Positions 8,321-18,003 of a stretch of 64,000 nucleotides of DNA are shown here, one piece after another. The translations under genes were made by a program, and so were the position numbers. This stretch comes from Citrobacter sp. R56. GTDB lineage: Bacteria > Pseudomonadota > Gammaproteobacteria > Enterobacterales > Enterobacteriaceae. Below the pieces are notes generated by a model. It was given only the letters and a program-made list of their open reading frames with translations, ran no database searches and was not told where the DNA came from. The stretch is from assembly GCF_016811995.1 (NCBI RefSeq), contig NZ_CP069159.1, positions 3,968,001 to 4,032,000 on the forward strand. Direction: 5' to 3'. The first letter of the stretch is position 1; each line of letters starts with the position of its first letter.

Positions 8321-8440
8321 ATTCCCTTTCCCTTCTTTGCTTTTACGCAATCCGGATGTTCTTAACACCACCACCCACATCCGTAGCCAGGTATATCGAT
8401 ACACCAGCGGATGCTGCCACCTGAGTAATGTCAGAAACAT
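8306..8440 (-). CDS. Candidate 44-aa small protein after the tyrosine permease
   Basis: The ATG at 8440 is preceded by a strong AAGGAG five bases away and lies 25 bp after the permease stop. The 44 residues begin MFLTLLRWQHPLVYRYTW and end in a lysine-rich tail. The stop falls inside the hairpin at 8298. The good ribosome site and operon position argue for translation. The mix of aromatic, Arg and hydrophobic residues suggests membrane association. No family recognised. It could be a small accessory protein of the permease. Confidence 0.42.
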   Translation of the reverse strand: MFLTLLRWQHPLVYRYTWLRMWVVVLRTSGLRKSKEGKGNQACR

Positions 8441-8465
8441 AGCGACTCCTTTCTTGCCTCAAGAC

Positions 8466-9728
8466 CTAACGGAATGTCGGCAGCAAGCCAAACACATCCA
8501 GAACGACAGTCAGATAGACAATCCCCCCTCCCACAATCACCAGGTTCAGCACCGTGTTGTTACAAGGAGAGGTGTAATGCGCCGTCGCAAAACGTTTACG
8601 CGCGGCTTTGACCAGAATAGGCGGTAAGATCACGCTCCAGATGGTAAACGCCAGACCCGCGTAACCAATCGCGTGCACGAAGCCATTCGGGAAGAAGAAA
8701 CACACGGCCGCAGGTGGGAAATAGGTCACCAGCGCGGTTTTCAAACGCCCCATATTGTCATCCGGGAAGTGAAACAGATCGGCAATATAATCAAACAGAC
8801 CCAACGTGGCCGCCAACAATGAACTGGCTACCGCGAAATTACCGAAGAATGTCAGGATCAAGTCCATATACCGACTGGTAAATAACCCGCTAATGGCTTC
8901 CACAAACACATCGATGTTCCCCCCTTTGGCAATGATGGGAGGAAAGTCCGCACGACTGATATTCCCCATCGTGACCGCCAGCCAAAAGACATACAGCAGC
9001 ACAGCAAAGAGCGTACCGATGATAATAGAGCGCGTAATGTGCGGGATACCTCGCGTTCCGTAGAGTTTAACCAGGCTCGGAACGTTGCCATGAAAACCAA
9101 AAGAGATAATGCAAAACGGCAGCGTCATCAGAATGTACGGAAGGTATTGTGCATTGGGTAGCGCGATCTCAGCACTATCGACTAGTTTAGCCACTTCAAT
9201 ATGACCGACCAGTCCGGAGAAGGTGGCAAAAAACGCCAAAAATTTGCCGATGATAAGAACAGTCGTAATTCTCCCGACCAGCAACGAACTGTACCAGGCA
9301 ATCACGCCGACCAGCATACTGACAAGAACCACTGAAATATTTGCCGGGAAACGAATACCGCTATATTTGAACACGGTCTGCGCCATCACCGCCGAGGAGC
9401 CGGAGATATAAGCGTAAGTTAAGATATACAGCACAAAGCCAAAGGCAATCCCAACGACTACATTCCACTTTTGCCCCAGCAAATCCTGAGTAAACGTATT
9501 AAAACTGGCTCCAGCACCATAGTGAAGGTTAACCTCAACCAACATCAGACCGGTTAACAACATCATGATGGCAATAACAATCAGAATGACAGAAGCGCCG
9601 GGAAACCATACGCCAGCCATCGCAATAGGAAGAGAAAACATCCCCCCTCCCACAACGGTCGCAATGACAAGCATTGTCCCGCTAATCAATCCGGGGGTAC
9701 TCTGTCGTTCAATGGCATTAATATCCAT
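8466..9728 (-). CDS. tutB: Tyrosine-specific permease, HAAAP family (TutB/TyrP-like)
   Basis: 420 residues with eleven hydrophobic segments. The N-terminal motif GTMLVIATVVGGGMFSLPIAMAG is the signature of the hydroxy/aromatic amino acid permease family (Mtr, TnaB, TyrP). It sits directly downstream of tpl in the same direction, as TutB does in other tpl-bearing enterics, so tyrosine is the likely substrate, imported with protons. ATG at 9728 with AGGA ten bases upstream. A strong terminator separates it from tpl, so expression depends on read-through or a promoter within the 186-bp gap. Confidence 0.85.
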   Translation of the reverse strand: MDINAIERQSTPGLISGTMLVIATVVGGGMFSLPIAMAGVWFPGASVILIVIAIMMLLTGLMLVEVNLHYGAGASFNTFTQDLLGQKWNVVVGIAFGFVLYILTYAYISGSSAVMAQTVFKYSGIRFPANISVVLVSMLVGVIAWYSSLLVGRITTVLIIGKFLAFFATFSGLVGHIEVAKLVDSAEIALPNAQYLPYILMTLPFCIISFGFHGNVPSLVKLYGTRGIPHITRSIIIGTLFAVLLYVFWLAVTMGNISRADFPPIIAKGGNIDVFVEAISGLFTSRYMDLILTFFGNFAVASSLLAATLGLFDYIADLFHFPDDNMGRLKTALVTYFPPAAVCFFFPNGFVHAIGYAGLAFTIWSVILPPILVKAARKRFATAHYTSPCNNTVLNLVIVGGGIVYLTVVLDVFGLLPTFR

Positions 9729-9869
9729 AATAAATGTTCCTGTTGACTATTATTTATAATTACGGCTGTCATTTGTACATCTTCGGATAATGAACGTGTT
9801 GAAGTCAGGTTTGCATTTTTATTAGTCAGCAAAGAATCGCCGATACGGTAAAGGCTTCCTGTTCTGTGA

Positions 9870-9904
9870 AAATAAAAACAAAAAGGCCCCAGTTACCTGG
9901 GGCC
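9870..9904 (-). terminator. Rho-independent terminator after tpl
   Basis: On the minus strand an 8-bp stem (GGCCCCAG with CTGGGGCC, 4-base loop) is followed by a long T-rich tail (TTTTTGTTTTTATTTT). It lies 10 bp after the tpl stop and upstream of the permease gene. Confidence 0.85.
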
Positions 9905-9914
9905 ACGAAAAAAA

Positions 9915-11345
<1,431 letters not shown>

Positions 11346-11494
11346 TCATCAACAGACTCTGAGGAGATATAACTATTCACCGCCTGAACCAGGGGGTGGA
11401 AATAATGTAATGGCACTATGCAAGATTTAATTACTGAAGAAAATAGTCCTCGCACCATTAATCATTTCAAATGATAAAGAAAAGTGTAAATGCA

Positions 11495-11510
11495 CGTGAT
11501 ATAAATCACA
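11495..11510. promoter_or_regulatory. CRP-like site upstream of tpl
   Basis: CGTGA-N6-TCACA, 210 bp before the tpl start, overlapping a TGTAAA half-box at 11485. Confidence 0.55.
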
Positions 11511-11715
11511 CGTTCTTTTCTTAGCTTTTCATATTCAACAAGTTATTTACCACGCAGTGAATTGCAACGTCCCTTCAGACACTGTAAAAGCAAGAACGAA
11601 CTGAAAACATAACTTTCCAGCCCCTTTTCAGCTCACAATCTCTATTTTTGAGAGTGGATATTGTGGGATTACGATCACCCTCCACCGTTAATTTCGTGAT
11701 TAATATCACTAAAAG

Positions 11716-11733
11716 CGTAAAGTAATTTGTACA
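11716..11733. promoter_or_regulatory. TyrR-box-like element upstream of tpl
   Basis: CGTAAAGTAATTTGTACA fits TGTAAA-N6-TTTACA with one mismatch in each half. It lies six bases from a second CRP-like site at 11695-11710. Confidence 0.5.
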
Positions 11734-12326
11734 AAACAGCGTACTTTCAGAAATCATGATTTACTTCAGAGATCTACTTCACGTTTTTATGCAATGGTTT
11801 TGCAATACCAGATCTGACGCGTGAGACAATTAGCGGGAATGGTTTTTAATGACGTGCAATGTCTATTTTCCGACAATATTATTTTCTGGAAATATATTTA
11901 AAGGAGCCGATTATATTTTATATCCGTCCTGATTTTATTGCTTTTCCCTGATGATGCATACAGTTACTTATCATTGTACGAGCGTGTCGTGACTCTTCCA
12001 CTCCACAAATCTCTGTACGCTAAATAATCCCACTCTCCGAATAATTTACTATTTCATAACAATCCCGCTTTATCCGATCATCTGACTTTAGAAAAACAAA
12101 ACAATTAACAAAATAACAACAATAAAAATCCACCTGCGTGAAACCAAAGATCGTCGTTTTATTTTGAATGCCACCGATATCACCAATAAGACGTATTTCA
12201 AATGAATGTGCATCGCATTATTTGCGATAAAGAACACAAAATTTAACCACCATTGGCGAAAAAACTTGCTGTTTAACCTAAAACCCTTAACGTAGCGAAA
12301 AATTGGTTTATACCAGATTGGTGAGA

Positions 12327-13031
12327 ATGAAAGACAAAAGCTATGTAGATATCATCCGGGAGCGCCTGGAAAGGTGGTTGTCTGAGACAAATCTGGCTGC
12401 GGGTTCACGACTTCCTTCAGAGCGGGAACTCTGTGAATTGCTCGATACCCGCAGGATGACGCTGAGACAAGTGTTACTGGAGCTGGAGGTGGCATCCATC
12501 ATCTTCAGGAAAAATCGTAGCGGCTGGTTTATTGCGCCCAAGCGTTTCATCTATAACCCAAAGGCGCAGTCCAGCTTTAATGCCGAAGCCCGCGCCCAGG
12601 GGCGACTTCCGTTTTGGGGGTATCTGGAAGAAGAATTGTGCGAAGCACCGCCTTCCAGTGTGGTGAAGGCGTTCTCTGAAAATACCAGCAGTTATCTCAT
12701 CACTGGCTGGTGTGGTCTTGACGGACATAAGGTTTTTTATCATGAGTCCTACATTGACGCCGACTTCGCCCCTGATTTTGTTAATAAAATCAACAACCAG
12801 TCATTTGCCGAAGTCTGGGAAAGAGAATTCAGTCAGTTCCTGAGTATAAAGAGCATGGTATTTAAACCCGTAAAAATACCTGATCAGGCATGCAAAGAGT
12901 TGGGTGTTGCACCAAATTCTTTCGTCATTCTGGTCGAAAAACACCGGGCAACACGAGAAAAAAGAGTGGTTCAGGTTGACTTTGAGTACTGGAGACTGGA
13001 GTCCGTTGAACTCTATATCAAAGATGAATGA
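12327..13031 (+). CDS. GntR-family regulator with UTRA domain
   Basis: 234 residues from the ATG at 12327; TTG and GTG codons further upstream are possible but weaker starts. The N-terminal winged HTH (residues about 5-70, with AAGSRLPSERELCELLDTRR) is typical of the HutC/FarR branch. The C-terminal half fits a UTRA ligand-binding domain (SYLITGWCGLDGHKVFYHESYI). It overlaps the next gene at its stop and probably controls this three-gene unit in response to a sugar or sugar phosphate. The ligand is unknown. Confidence 0.82.
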   Translation: MKDKSYVDIIRERLERWLSETNLAAGSRLPSERELCELLDTRRMTLRQVLLELEVASIIFRKNRSGWFIAPKRFIYNPKAQSSFNAEARAQGRLPFWGYLEEELCEAPPSSVVKAFSENTSSYLITGWCGLDGHKVFYHESYIDADFAPDFVNKINNQSFAEVWEREFSQFLSIKSMVFKPVKIPDQACKELGVAPNSFVILVEKHRATREKRVVQVDFEYWRLESVELYIKDE

Positions 13032-13039
13032 GGGTGAAA

Positions 13040-13996
13040 ATGAAAACAACAGACAGGGTGTGCCTCGCTGAGCGAGCCAGCAATATCCCCCTATATTTGC
13101 ATGCCTATGCATTTCATTTAAATATGCGGTACGAACGGATTCTGCCAGGTGATCTACTGGATATTGCTCATCAGCATCAATTACAGGGTGTGAAGATTCA
13201 TGTTGAGGATGGTGAAACTCAGGCCTTACAAATGTTGAGTGACCATCAGTTATTTGATTTCAGGAAAAAAGCAGAAGACTACGGTCTGGATGTTAACATT
13301 GAAACCAGCGCATCAGATAAAAAAACGCTGGACGATGCGATCAGGATTGCCCGTGCGACAGGCGCTTCATCCGTCCGTTTTTACCCTCGCTATGAGGGGC
13401 ATCTGCAAGACGTCATGGAAAAGATAGCGTTAGATATACAATATTTATCTCAGTTTGATGATTGCGGCTTAACATTCACAATAGAGCAGCATGAAGATCT
13501 GAAAGGAGAAGAACTGGTCAGCTTAGTAAAACAGAGCGGGATGAAGAATCTTTCAATACTTTTTGACTTCGGCAATATGATTAATGCCAATGAAAAGCCG
13601 CTCGACGCCCTGAAAGTCATGGCACCGTACATAACGCAAGTGCATGTAAAAGATGCCAAAATCATCCAGGATGGTTCCGGCTGGGCACATGAAGCGTGCC
13701 GCTCCGGGCATGGGGATTTACCCATGGAGGCGATGCTGAGAGAATTATTGCTGCTGGGAGAAGACAAGCCGCAGGTCATCTCTTTCGGCCTTGAGGAAGA
13801 AGTCGATTACTTTGCTCCCGCTTTCCGCTTCGACGATGAGGGAGATAACCCGTGGATCCCCTGGAGAACCGCGAGTTATACACCATTACCTGATGCTGAT
13901 AAGGTTGATGCGCGCCTTGCTCAGGAATCAGAACACGCAATAGAACAAATTCACTATGTCAGAAACATATGCAATAAGTTTATTAACGAGAATTAA
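13040..13996 (+). CDS. Sugar phosphate isomerase/epimerase-like TIM-barrel protein
   Basis: 318 residues from ATG 13040, which has GAGGGTG just upstream; an in-frame ATG at 13028 overlapping the regulator stop is less likely. AP endonuclease 2-type TIM barrel. Candidate metal ligands follow the family pattern: Glu in FTIEQHED, Asp in LFDFGNM, His in VHVKDAK, and a late Glu in FGLEEEVD. Members isomerise or epimerise keto sugars or inositol derivatives. The pairing with a GntR regulator and an MFS transporter supports a catabolic role. The substrate is unknown. Confidence 0.75.
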   Translation: MKTTDRVCLAERASNIPLYLHAYAFHLNMRYERILPGDLLDIAHQHQLQGVKIHVEDGETQALQMLSDHQLFDFRKKAEDYGLDVNIETSASDKKTLDDAIRIARATGASSVRFYPRYEGHLQDVMEKIALDIQYLSQFDDCGLTFTIEQHEDLKGEELVSLVKQSGMKNLSILFDFGNMINANEKPLDALKVMAPYITQVHVKDAKIIQDGSGWAHEACRSGHGDLPMEAMLRELLLLGEDKPQVISFGLEEEVDYFAPAFRFDDEGDNPWIPWRTASYTPLPDADKVDARLAQESEHAIEQIHYVRNICNKFINEN

Positions 13997-14122
13997 TTTA
14001 AATATTATAAATTAATCTAACACAACGATAATTACATCAACTTTCTTATCGCTTTGATATGTATCAATAGCGGATATGGAAGGTTATTCCCTCTATGCTT
14101 TTAAGTAAGTGAAGGTATAACT

Positions 14123-15382
14123 ATGTTCATGAACAAGTGGGCACGACTGTGCTTTTTAGTCCTCGGTGGTGGAACAATATTTAAGCTTTCCAGCATGAAG
14201 GACGTATTTTATGTCCCGATGCAAAATGACTGGGGTTTAACCAATACACAAATTGGTCTCGGCTTCACTGTATATACCATTATCCAGACAACAGGACTGT
14301 TTCTTTCCCTTTATATTGCTGACCGTTATTCCAAGAAAATACTCTTACCCTTTGGGTTGATTGGCGTTGGACTCTGTGGATTGTATTTATCCACACTGCC
14401 TTCATTCACCGGTTATCTGCTCTGTTTTGCGGCAATGGCCTTCTTTGGCGATGTCATTTTCTGGCCCGTATTGTTGAAAGCCGTACGCCTGCTGGGGAAA
14501 CAGGAAGAACAGGGACGCATGTTTGGTTTCCTGGAAGCCGGTCGTGGTGTTGTGGATGTGATTGTCGCCTCTGGCGCCTTGTTTATTTTTGTGCAGTTCG
14601 GCGAAGGTAAAGCAGGTATGCAGGCGGGTCTGCTTTTCTACACGTTAATCACGCTCACCGTCGGTGTTATTACCTATTTCATCGTGGGGGATGATGACAA
14701 AGTCACCGCTCGCGATAACAGCAGTGCAAATCTGGAAGTTCTCAAGGGCATCAAACATGTTCTGACCTGCGCTAACGTATGGCTGGCCGCATTTGGTATC
14801 TTCTTTGTGTACGCCGCGTACTGTGGATTAACCTACTTCATCCCTTTCTTAAAGGATATCTATATGTTACCGGTAGCCCTTGTTGGGGCGTACGGTATCA
14901 TCAACCAGTATGCGTTAAAAATGGTCGGCGGCCCGATTGGCGGATTCCTTGCCGATAAAGTCACTAAATCGCCAACGGTCTATCTGAAATGGACGTTCCT
15001 GATCGCGGCGATTGCCATGATCCTCTTCATTCAGTTGCCTCACGAGTCTATGAACGTGTATGTCGGGATGGCGGTGACGTTAGGCTTTGGCGCCATTATC
15101 TTCTCCCAGCGCGCTATCTTCTTTGCGCCGATGGATGAGATCGGTATCTCACGCCAGTACAGTGGTTCTGCGATGGCATTTGGTTGCATCATCGGCTACA
15201 TGCCAGCCATGTTTGCCTACACCCTGTATGGCTCGCTTCTGGATAACTTCAAAGGCATTACCGGCTATAACTATGTCTTCAGCGTGATGGTGGTATTCAG
15301 CCTGCTGGGCTTCGTGTGCTCCACTCTTCTGGCCAGAAGGATTAAGCAACAAAAAATGGCGTTAGAAGCAACGTCAGCATAA
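14123..15382 (+). CDS. MFS transporter, YihN-like
   Basis: 419 residues with about twelve membrane segments. The N-terminus (FLVLGGGTIFKLSSMKDVFYVPMQ) resembles the E. coli YihN group of MFS sugar-type transporters. GTGAAGG precedes the ATG at 14123. It lies 126 bp after the isomerase gene, with a possible promoter of its own in the AT-rich gap. The substrate is probably the sugar processed by the isomerase, which is an inference from position. Confidence 0.78.
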   Translation: MFMNKWARLCFLVLGGGTIFKLSSMKDVFYVPMQNDWGLTNTQIGLGFTVYTIIQTTGLFLSLYIADRYSKKILLPFGLIGVGLCGLYLSTLPSFTGYLLCFAAMAFFGDVIFWPVLLKAVRLLGKQEEQGRMFGFLEAGRGVVDVIVASGALFIFVQFGEGKAGMQAGLLFYTLITLTVGVITYFIVGDDDKVTARDNSSANLEVLKGIKHVLTCANVWLAAFGIFFVYAAYCGLTYFIPFLKDIYMLPVALVGAYGIINQYALKMVGGPIGGFLADKVTKSPTVYLKWTFLIAAIAMILFIQLPHESMNVYVGMAVTLGFGAIIFSQRAIFFAPMDEIGISRQYSGSAMAFGCIIGYMPAMFAYTLYGSLLDNFKGITGYNYVFSVMVVFSLLGFVCSTLLARRIKQQKMALEATSA

Positions 15383-15450
15383 TTGAGTTATTGATGACTT
15401 TTCTTCCCTGAACGTAAAAAAGAAAGTAAGGGTCGTTAGTTTTATGCTTA

Positions 15451-15485
15451 AAAATGGCAGCCGGGTGATCCTGCTGCCATTTCTC
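15451..15485. terminator. Hairpin terminator between convergent units
   Basis: Arms AATGGCAGC (15453-15461) and GCTGCCATT (15473-15481). Reading the minus strand, the stem is followed by a TTTTT run, so it ends the DoxX operon. The plus-strand MFS gene also ends just before it. Confidence 0.65.
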
Positions 15486-15507
15486 CCCTCAAAAATACGG
15501 CGTTGTT

Positions 15508-16128
15508 TTAGGATTTCAGAGCCGTATTGCTTTTCTGATTACGCCAGACGGGTGTCGCTTTTGTCAGCCAATAGTCCACGCTGACATATTTCCCGCCACC
15601 GTAGATCAGCAAAACTAGCAGCATGATGAAATAAGTGGTAGAGAATTCAATACCGTTATTCAGGATAATCGGATCGCCCAGTTGCGTAATATAGTTATAC
15701 CGACCGGGGAAGTTTTCCATCAACCACTGGAGAAACGCCGTCATTCGCTGACTGGATTCCATGCTGTTACTGGCGATAGCCAGCCAACCGTGCGACCAGT
15801 GAACCATCAGGCTGGCGACGCTCATCACGACGATCATTGGGATGGCGATGATCCGCGTGAAAAGCCCCAGCGTAATACAAATCAACCCCAGCACTTCAGT
15901 CGACGTTGCCAGAAACGCCAGCAGCCAGGGAAACGGAAGCCCCAGTCCGCCTTCTGCTGTCGGTTGTGCAAACCAGGCCACCGTGCCGCTAAATCCCATG
16001 ACCTTGGAGTGTGCGCCAGCAAAAATCACCGGAATTAAAAAAAGGCGGATAAGCAGCAGCGCAATAAAGTCTGCTTTCTTTATTTTTGATATAACGAGCT
16101 TGTACCACGAAATTACGTTTATCCACAT
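15508..16128 (-). CDS. DoxX-family membrane protein of the MNIO peptide operon
   Basis: 206 residues with four to five membrane segments. The motifs LLIRLFLIPVIFAGAHSKV and FLATSTEVLGLICITLGLFTRI match the DoxX family. A good AAGGGTG site lies before ATG 16128. It follows the DUF2063 gene by 4 bp and is the last gene of the operon. DoxX proteins accompany HvfABC/bufferin-type clusters and may pass electrons or quinone equivalents at the membrane. Its role with the modified peptide is unproven. Confidence 0.82.
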   Translation of the reverse strand: MWINVISWYKLVISKIKKADFIALLLIRLFLIPVIFAGAHSKVMGFSGTVAWFAQPTAEGGLGLPFPWLLAFLATSTEVLGLICITLGLFTRIIAIPMIVVMSVASLMVHWSHGWLAIASNSMESSQRMTAFLQWLMENFPGRYNYITQLGDPIILNNGIEFSTTYFIMLLVLLIYGGGKYVSVDYWLTKATPVWRNQKSNTALKS

Positions 16129-16132
16129 AGCA

Positions 16133-16870
16133 TCACCCTTTGTATTTTAAAGACAAAAGTTCGTCGTTATAGTTGGTTTCCAGCCACGAGCGCAAAGAAA
16201 AATCAGCTAAAAAAAGTGAGGCCGTATTTAGCAAGCGTTCGGCTGAAATAATCTGATGATTAATCGCTGATAACAGCTGCACATCAACCTGGCTGAGCCT
16301 CTTCTGGTACAGCGCATTATTATACTTTCGATAGAGCGCATAATAATTCAGGCGCCCTTCATCCTCATAACAAGGCTCTCCCTCGTGGATCCGAAACGGT
16401 AAAGCCACCATCTTCAGCGTGGGATTTCGCACCACGTCCACATCGCCTGTCTGTACCAACCGTAACGACGTTTTCTGAGGAGGTGGAACGTGACTGTCAT
16501 CGATTTCCACGGCGTACAGCAGCCATTCATACTCGATCAGCGCCAAATCGTGAGGCGACAGCTGACGTTGCTGACGCATAAAAAGCAGCAACTCTGTCGC
16601 CACCTGGTGAAATTCCGGTTGGCTGGCCTGATGCTGATGGAGAAAAGCCTCCGTCAGATCCTGAATATCTGCGTCTTTGATGAGTTGGCAAAATAAAGGA
16701 AAAACGCGTTGCAACACGCCGCCAATATTTTCTCTGACGATTTTCCGGTACAGCGACATACCGCGAGAACAGGTTTCGCTCGACGTTGTTCTGGCCCGAA
16801 GTTGCGCCGAAAACGTTGTCTCCATCTCGACCAATAATGCAGGTGCTAAATCATGTGTCGTCACAGGCAC
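16133..16870 (-). CDS. DUF2063 partner protein (HvfC/BufC-like)
   Basis: 245 residues beginning at a GTG at 16870, six bases after the MNIO gene stop. The N-terminal helical domain (residues about 15-110) matches the DUF2063 putative DNA-binding-like domain that binds precursor leaders in MNIO clusters. The C-terminal half holds the typical EYEWLLYAVE and YALYRKYNN stretches. In characterised clusters the C protein presents the precursor to the B enzyme. Placed between the B gene and DoxX, it fits the HvfC/BufC/MbnC-like role. Confidence 0.82.
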   Translation of the reverse strand: MPVTTHDLAPALLVEMETTFSAQLRARTTSSETCSRGMSLYRKIVRENIGGVLQRVFPLFCQLIKDADIQDLTEAFLHQHQASQPEFHQVATELLLFMRQQRQLSPHDLALIEYEWLLYAVEIDDSHVPPPQKTSLRLVQTGDVDVVRNPTLKMVALPFRIHEGEPCYEDEGRLNYYALYRKYNNALYQKRLSQVDVQLLSAINHQIISAERLLNTASLFLADFSLRSWLETNYNDELLSLKYKG

Positions 16871-16876
16871 TCGCTT

Positions 16877-17692
16877 TTATAAAAGGTATTCCCTGATTTG
16901 CGTTAATTCCGCACATAACGTCTCCAGCGGCGGAACGTTGTTATCACACTCCAGCAGCAAAGGTCTCGCGCCATGAAACTGCACGGTCTGTTTTGCCAGC
17001 GCTAATACATCCTCCAGTACTGGCATTCCGTGGGTATCGAGGCGGAACTCCTCATACTCCAGATGACCTGCGATGTGGTAATAGATAATCGACGACGACG
17101 GAATGCTACGAATATACTCAAAGGCATCAAACCCATGATTACAGGCATTCACAAAGACGTTATTAATATCCAGCAGCATTCCACAACCGCTCAGGTTGAG
17201 CAGCTCGCCCCAAAATTCCGCCTCCGGCATTTCACCTGCATAGCGGTGATAGGTGGAGATATTTTCAAGAACCAACTGCCGCCCCATCATATTTTGAATC
17301 TGGTCAATACGTGCGGCTAAATAAGGCAATACATCGGTAAATCCGGGTACGGGCAGCAAGTCGTAGAGATACCCCTGGCGATCGCGAGAAAAGCATAAAT
17401 GGTCGCTGTAAATATCAATATGGTATTCGTCGAGAAAACGGCGAACATCATTAATATATTCTTCATTTAATGGGCAACTATCGCCAATGGATAAACTCAG
17501 TCCGTGCGCAATTAACGGATATTTTTTACTGATGTCTGCTAACTGTTCTTTCCTCGCACCACCTATATTCATCCAGTTATCTGGGGCCAGTTCGAGAAAA
17601 TCGATATCCTGACGGCGGGGTTGTTGCAGCAGTGCCGTAATATGCTCGCCGCGCAGCCCGATTCCTGCCCCCTCTGAGGTTATTTCCCGCAT
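16877..17692 (-). CDS. DUF692/MNIO multinuclear iron oxidase (HvfB/BufB-like)
   Basis: 271 residues, TIM-barrel MNIO enzyme. Family hallmarks are visible in order: GIGLRGEH (His17), LELAPDNW, HGLSLSIG (His63), YSDHLCF (Asp97, His98), VLENIS (Glu143), LLDINNV (Asp175) and YYHIAGH (His206, His210). These residues bind the iron cluster in known members, which convert peptide cysteines to oxazolone/thioamide or thiooxazole groups. Its start lies inside the end of the precursor gene (13-bp overlap), so the two are coupled. Predicted substrate: the cysteines of the adjacent peptide. Confidence 0.9.
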   Translation of the reverse strand: MREITSEGAGIGLRGEHITALLQQPRRQDIDFLELAPDNWMNIGGARKEQLADISKKYPLIAHGLSLSIGDSCPLNEEYINDVRRFLDEYHIDIYSDHLCFSRDRQGYLYDLLPVPGFTDVLPYLAARIDQIQNMMGRQLVLENISTYHRYAGEMPEAEFWGELLNLSGCGMLLDINNVFVNACNHGFDAFEYIRSIPSSSIIYYHIAGHLEYEEFRLDTHGMPVLEDVLALAKQTVQFHGARPLLLECDNNVPPLETLCAELTQIREYLL

Positions 17693-18000
17693 ACGCCACT
17701 AACACATTTTTCGGCACTCGCCAGCTGGGAGGATTCAGGCTTATTTATGCCTTCCCCCGTCAGGCCACATTTACCATCTCTGGCACGCACCAGTTGATCC
17801 TGAGGGTCATACTTTAGCGCGGCCTGACTATAGATTTTCTCCGTACCGCATTTACCACTGGCACATTTACCGCTACTGGTCGGCGCTTTATTCTGCACCT
17901 GACTGGCGCTGCCGCTCGCCTCTGTTGCACTGGCGGGGTTAACCATTCCAGCGGTCATCATGGAACCCATGACGATTGAAAGGACAATATCTTTTTTCAT
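17680..18000 (-). CDS. Cys-rich secreted precursor peptide of an MNIO (bufferin/HvfA-like) cluster
   Basis: 106 residues with AAGGAATAACCG before ATG 18000. Residues 1-26 form a signal peptide (MKKDIVLS...NPASA). The mature part holds five cysteines at 46, 51, 78, 99 and 104, in motifs GKCASGKCG, RDGKCGLTGEG and EKCVSGVCGK. The EGKCG-like repeats match HvfA/bufferin precursors, in which such cysteines are oxidised by the MNIO enzyme and the product binds copper in the periplasm. The gene sits 3 bp after the MBL gene and overlaps the MNIO gene. Confidence 0.85.
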   Translation of the reverse strand: MKKDIVLSIVMGSMMTAGMVNPASATEASGSASQVQNKAPTSSGKCASGKCGTEKIYSQAALKYDPQDQLVRARDGKCGLTGEGINKPESSQLASAEKCVSGVCGK

Positions 18001-18003
18001 CGG

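Noticed and set aside
8188-8424. 78-codon plus-strand frame overlapping the micro-ORFs
   Set aside because: Runs through the hairpin, has no good ribosome site, and overlaps better supported ORFs in other frames.
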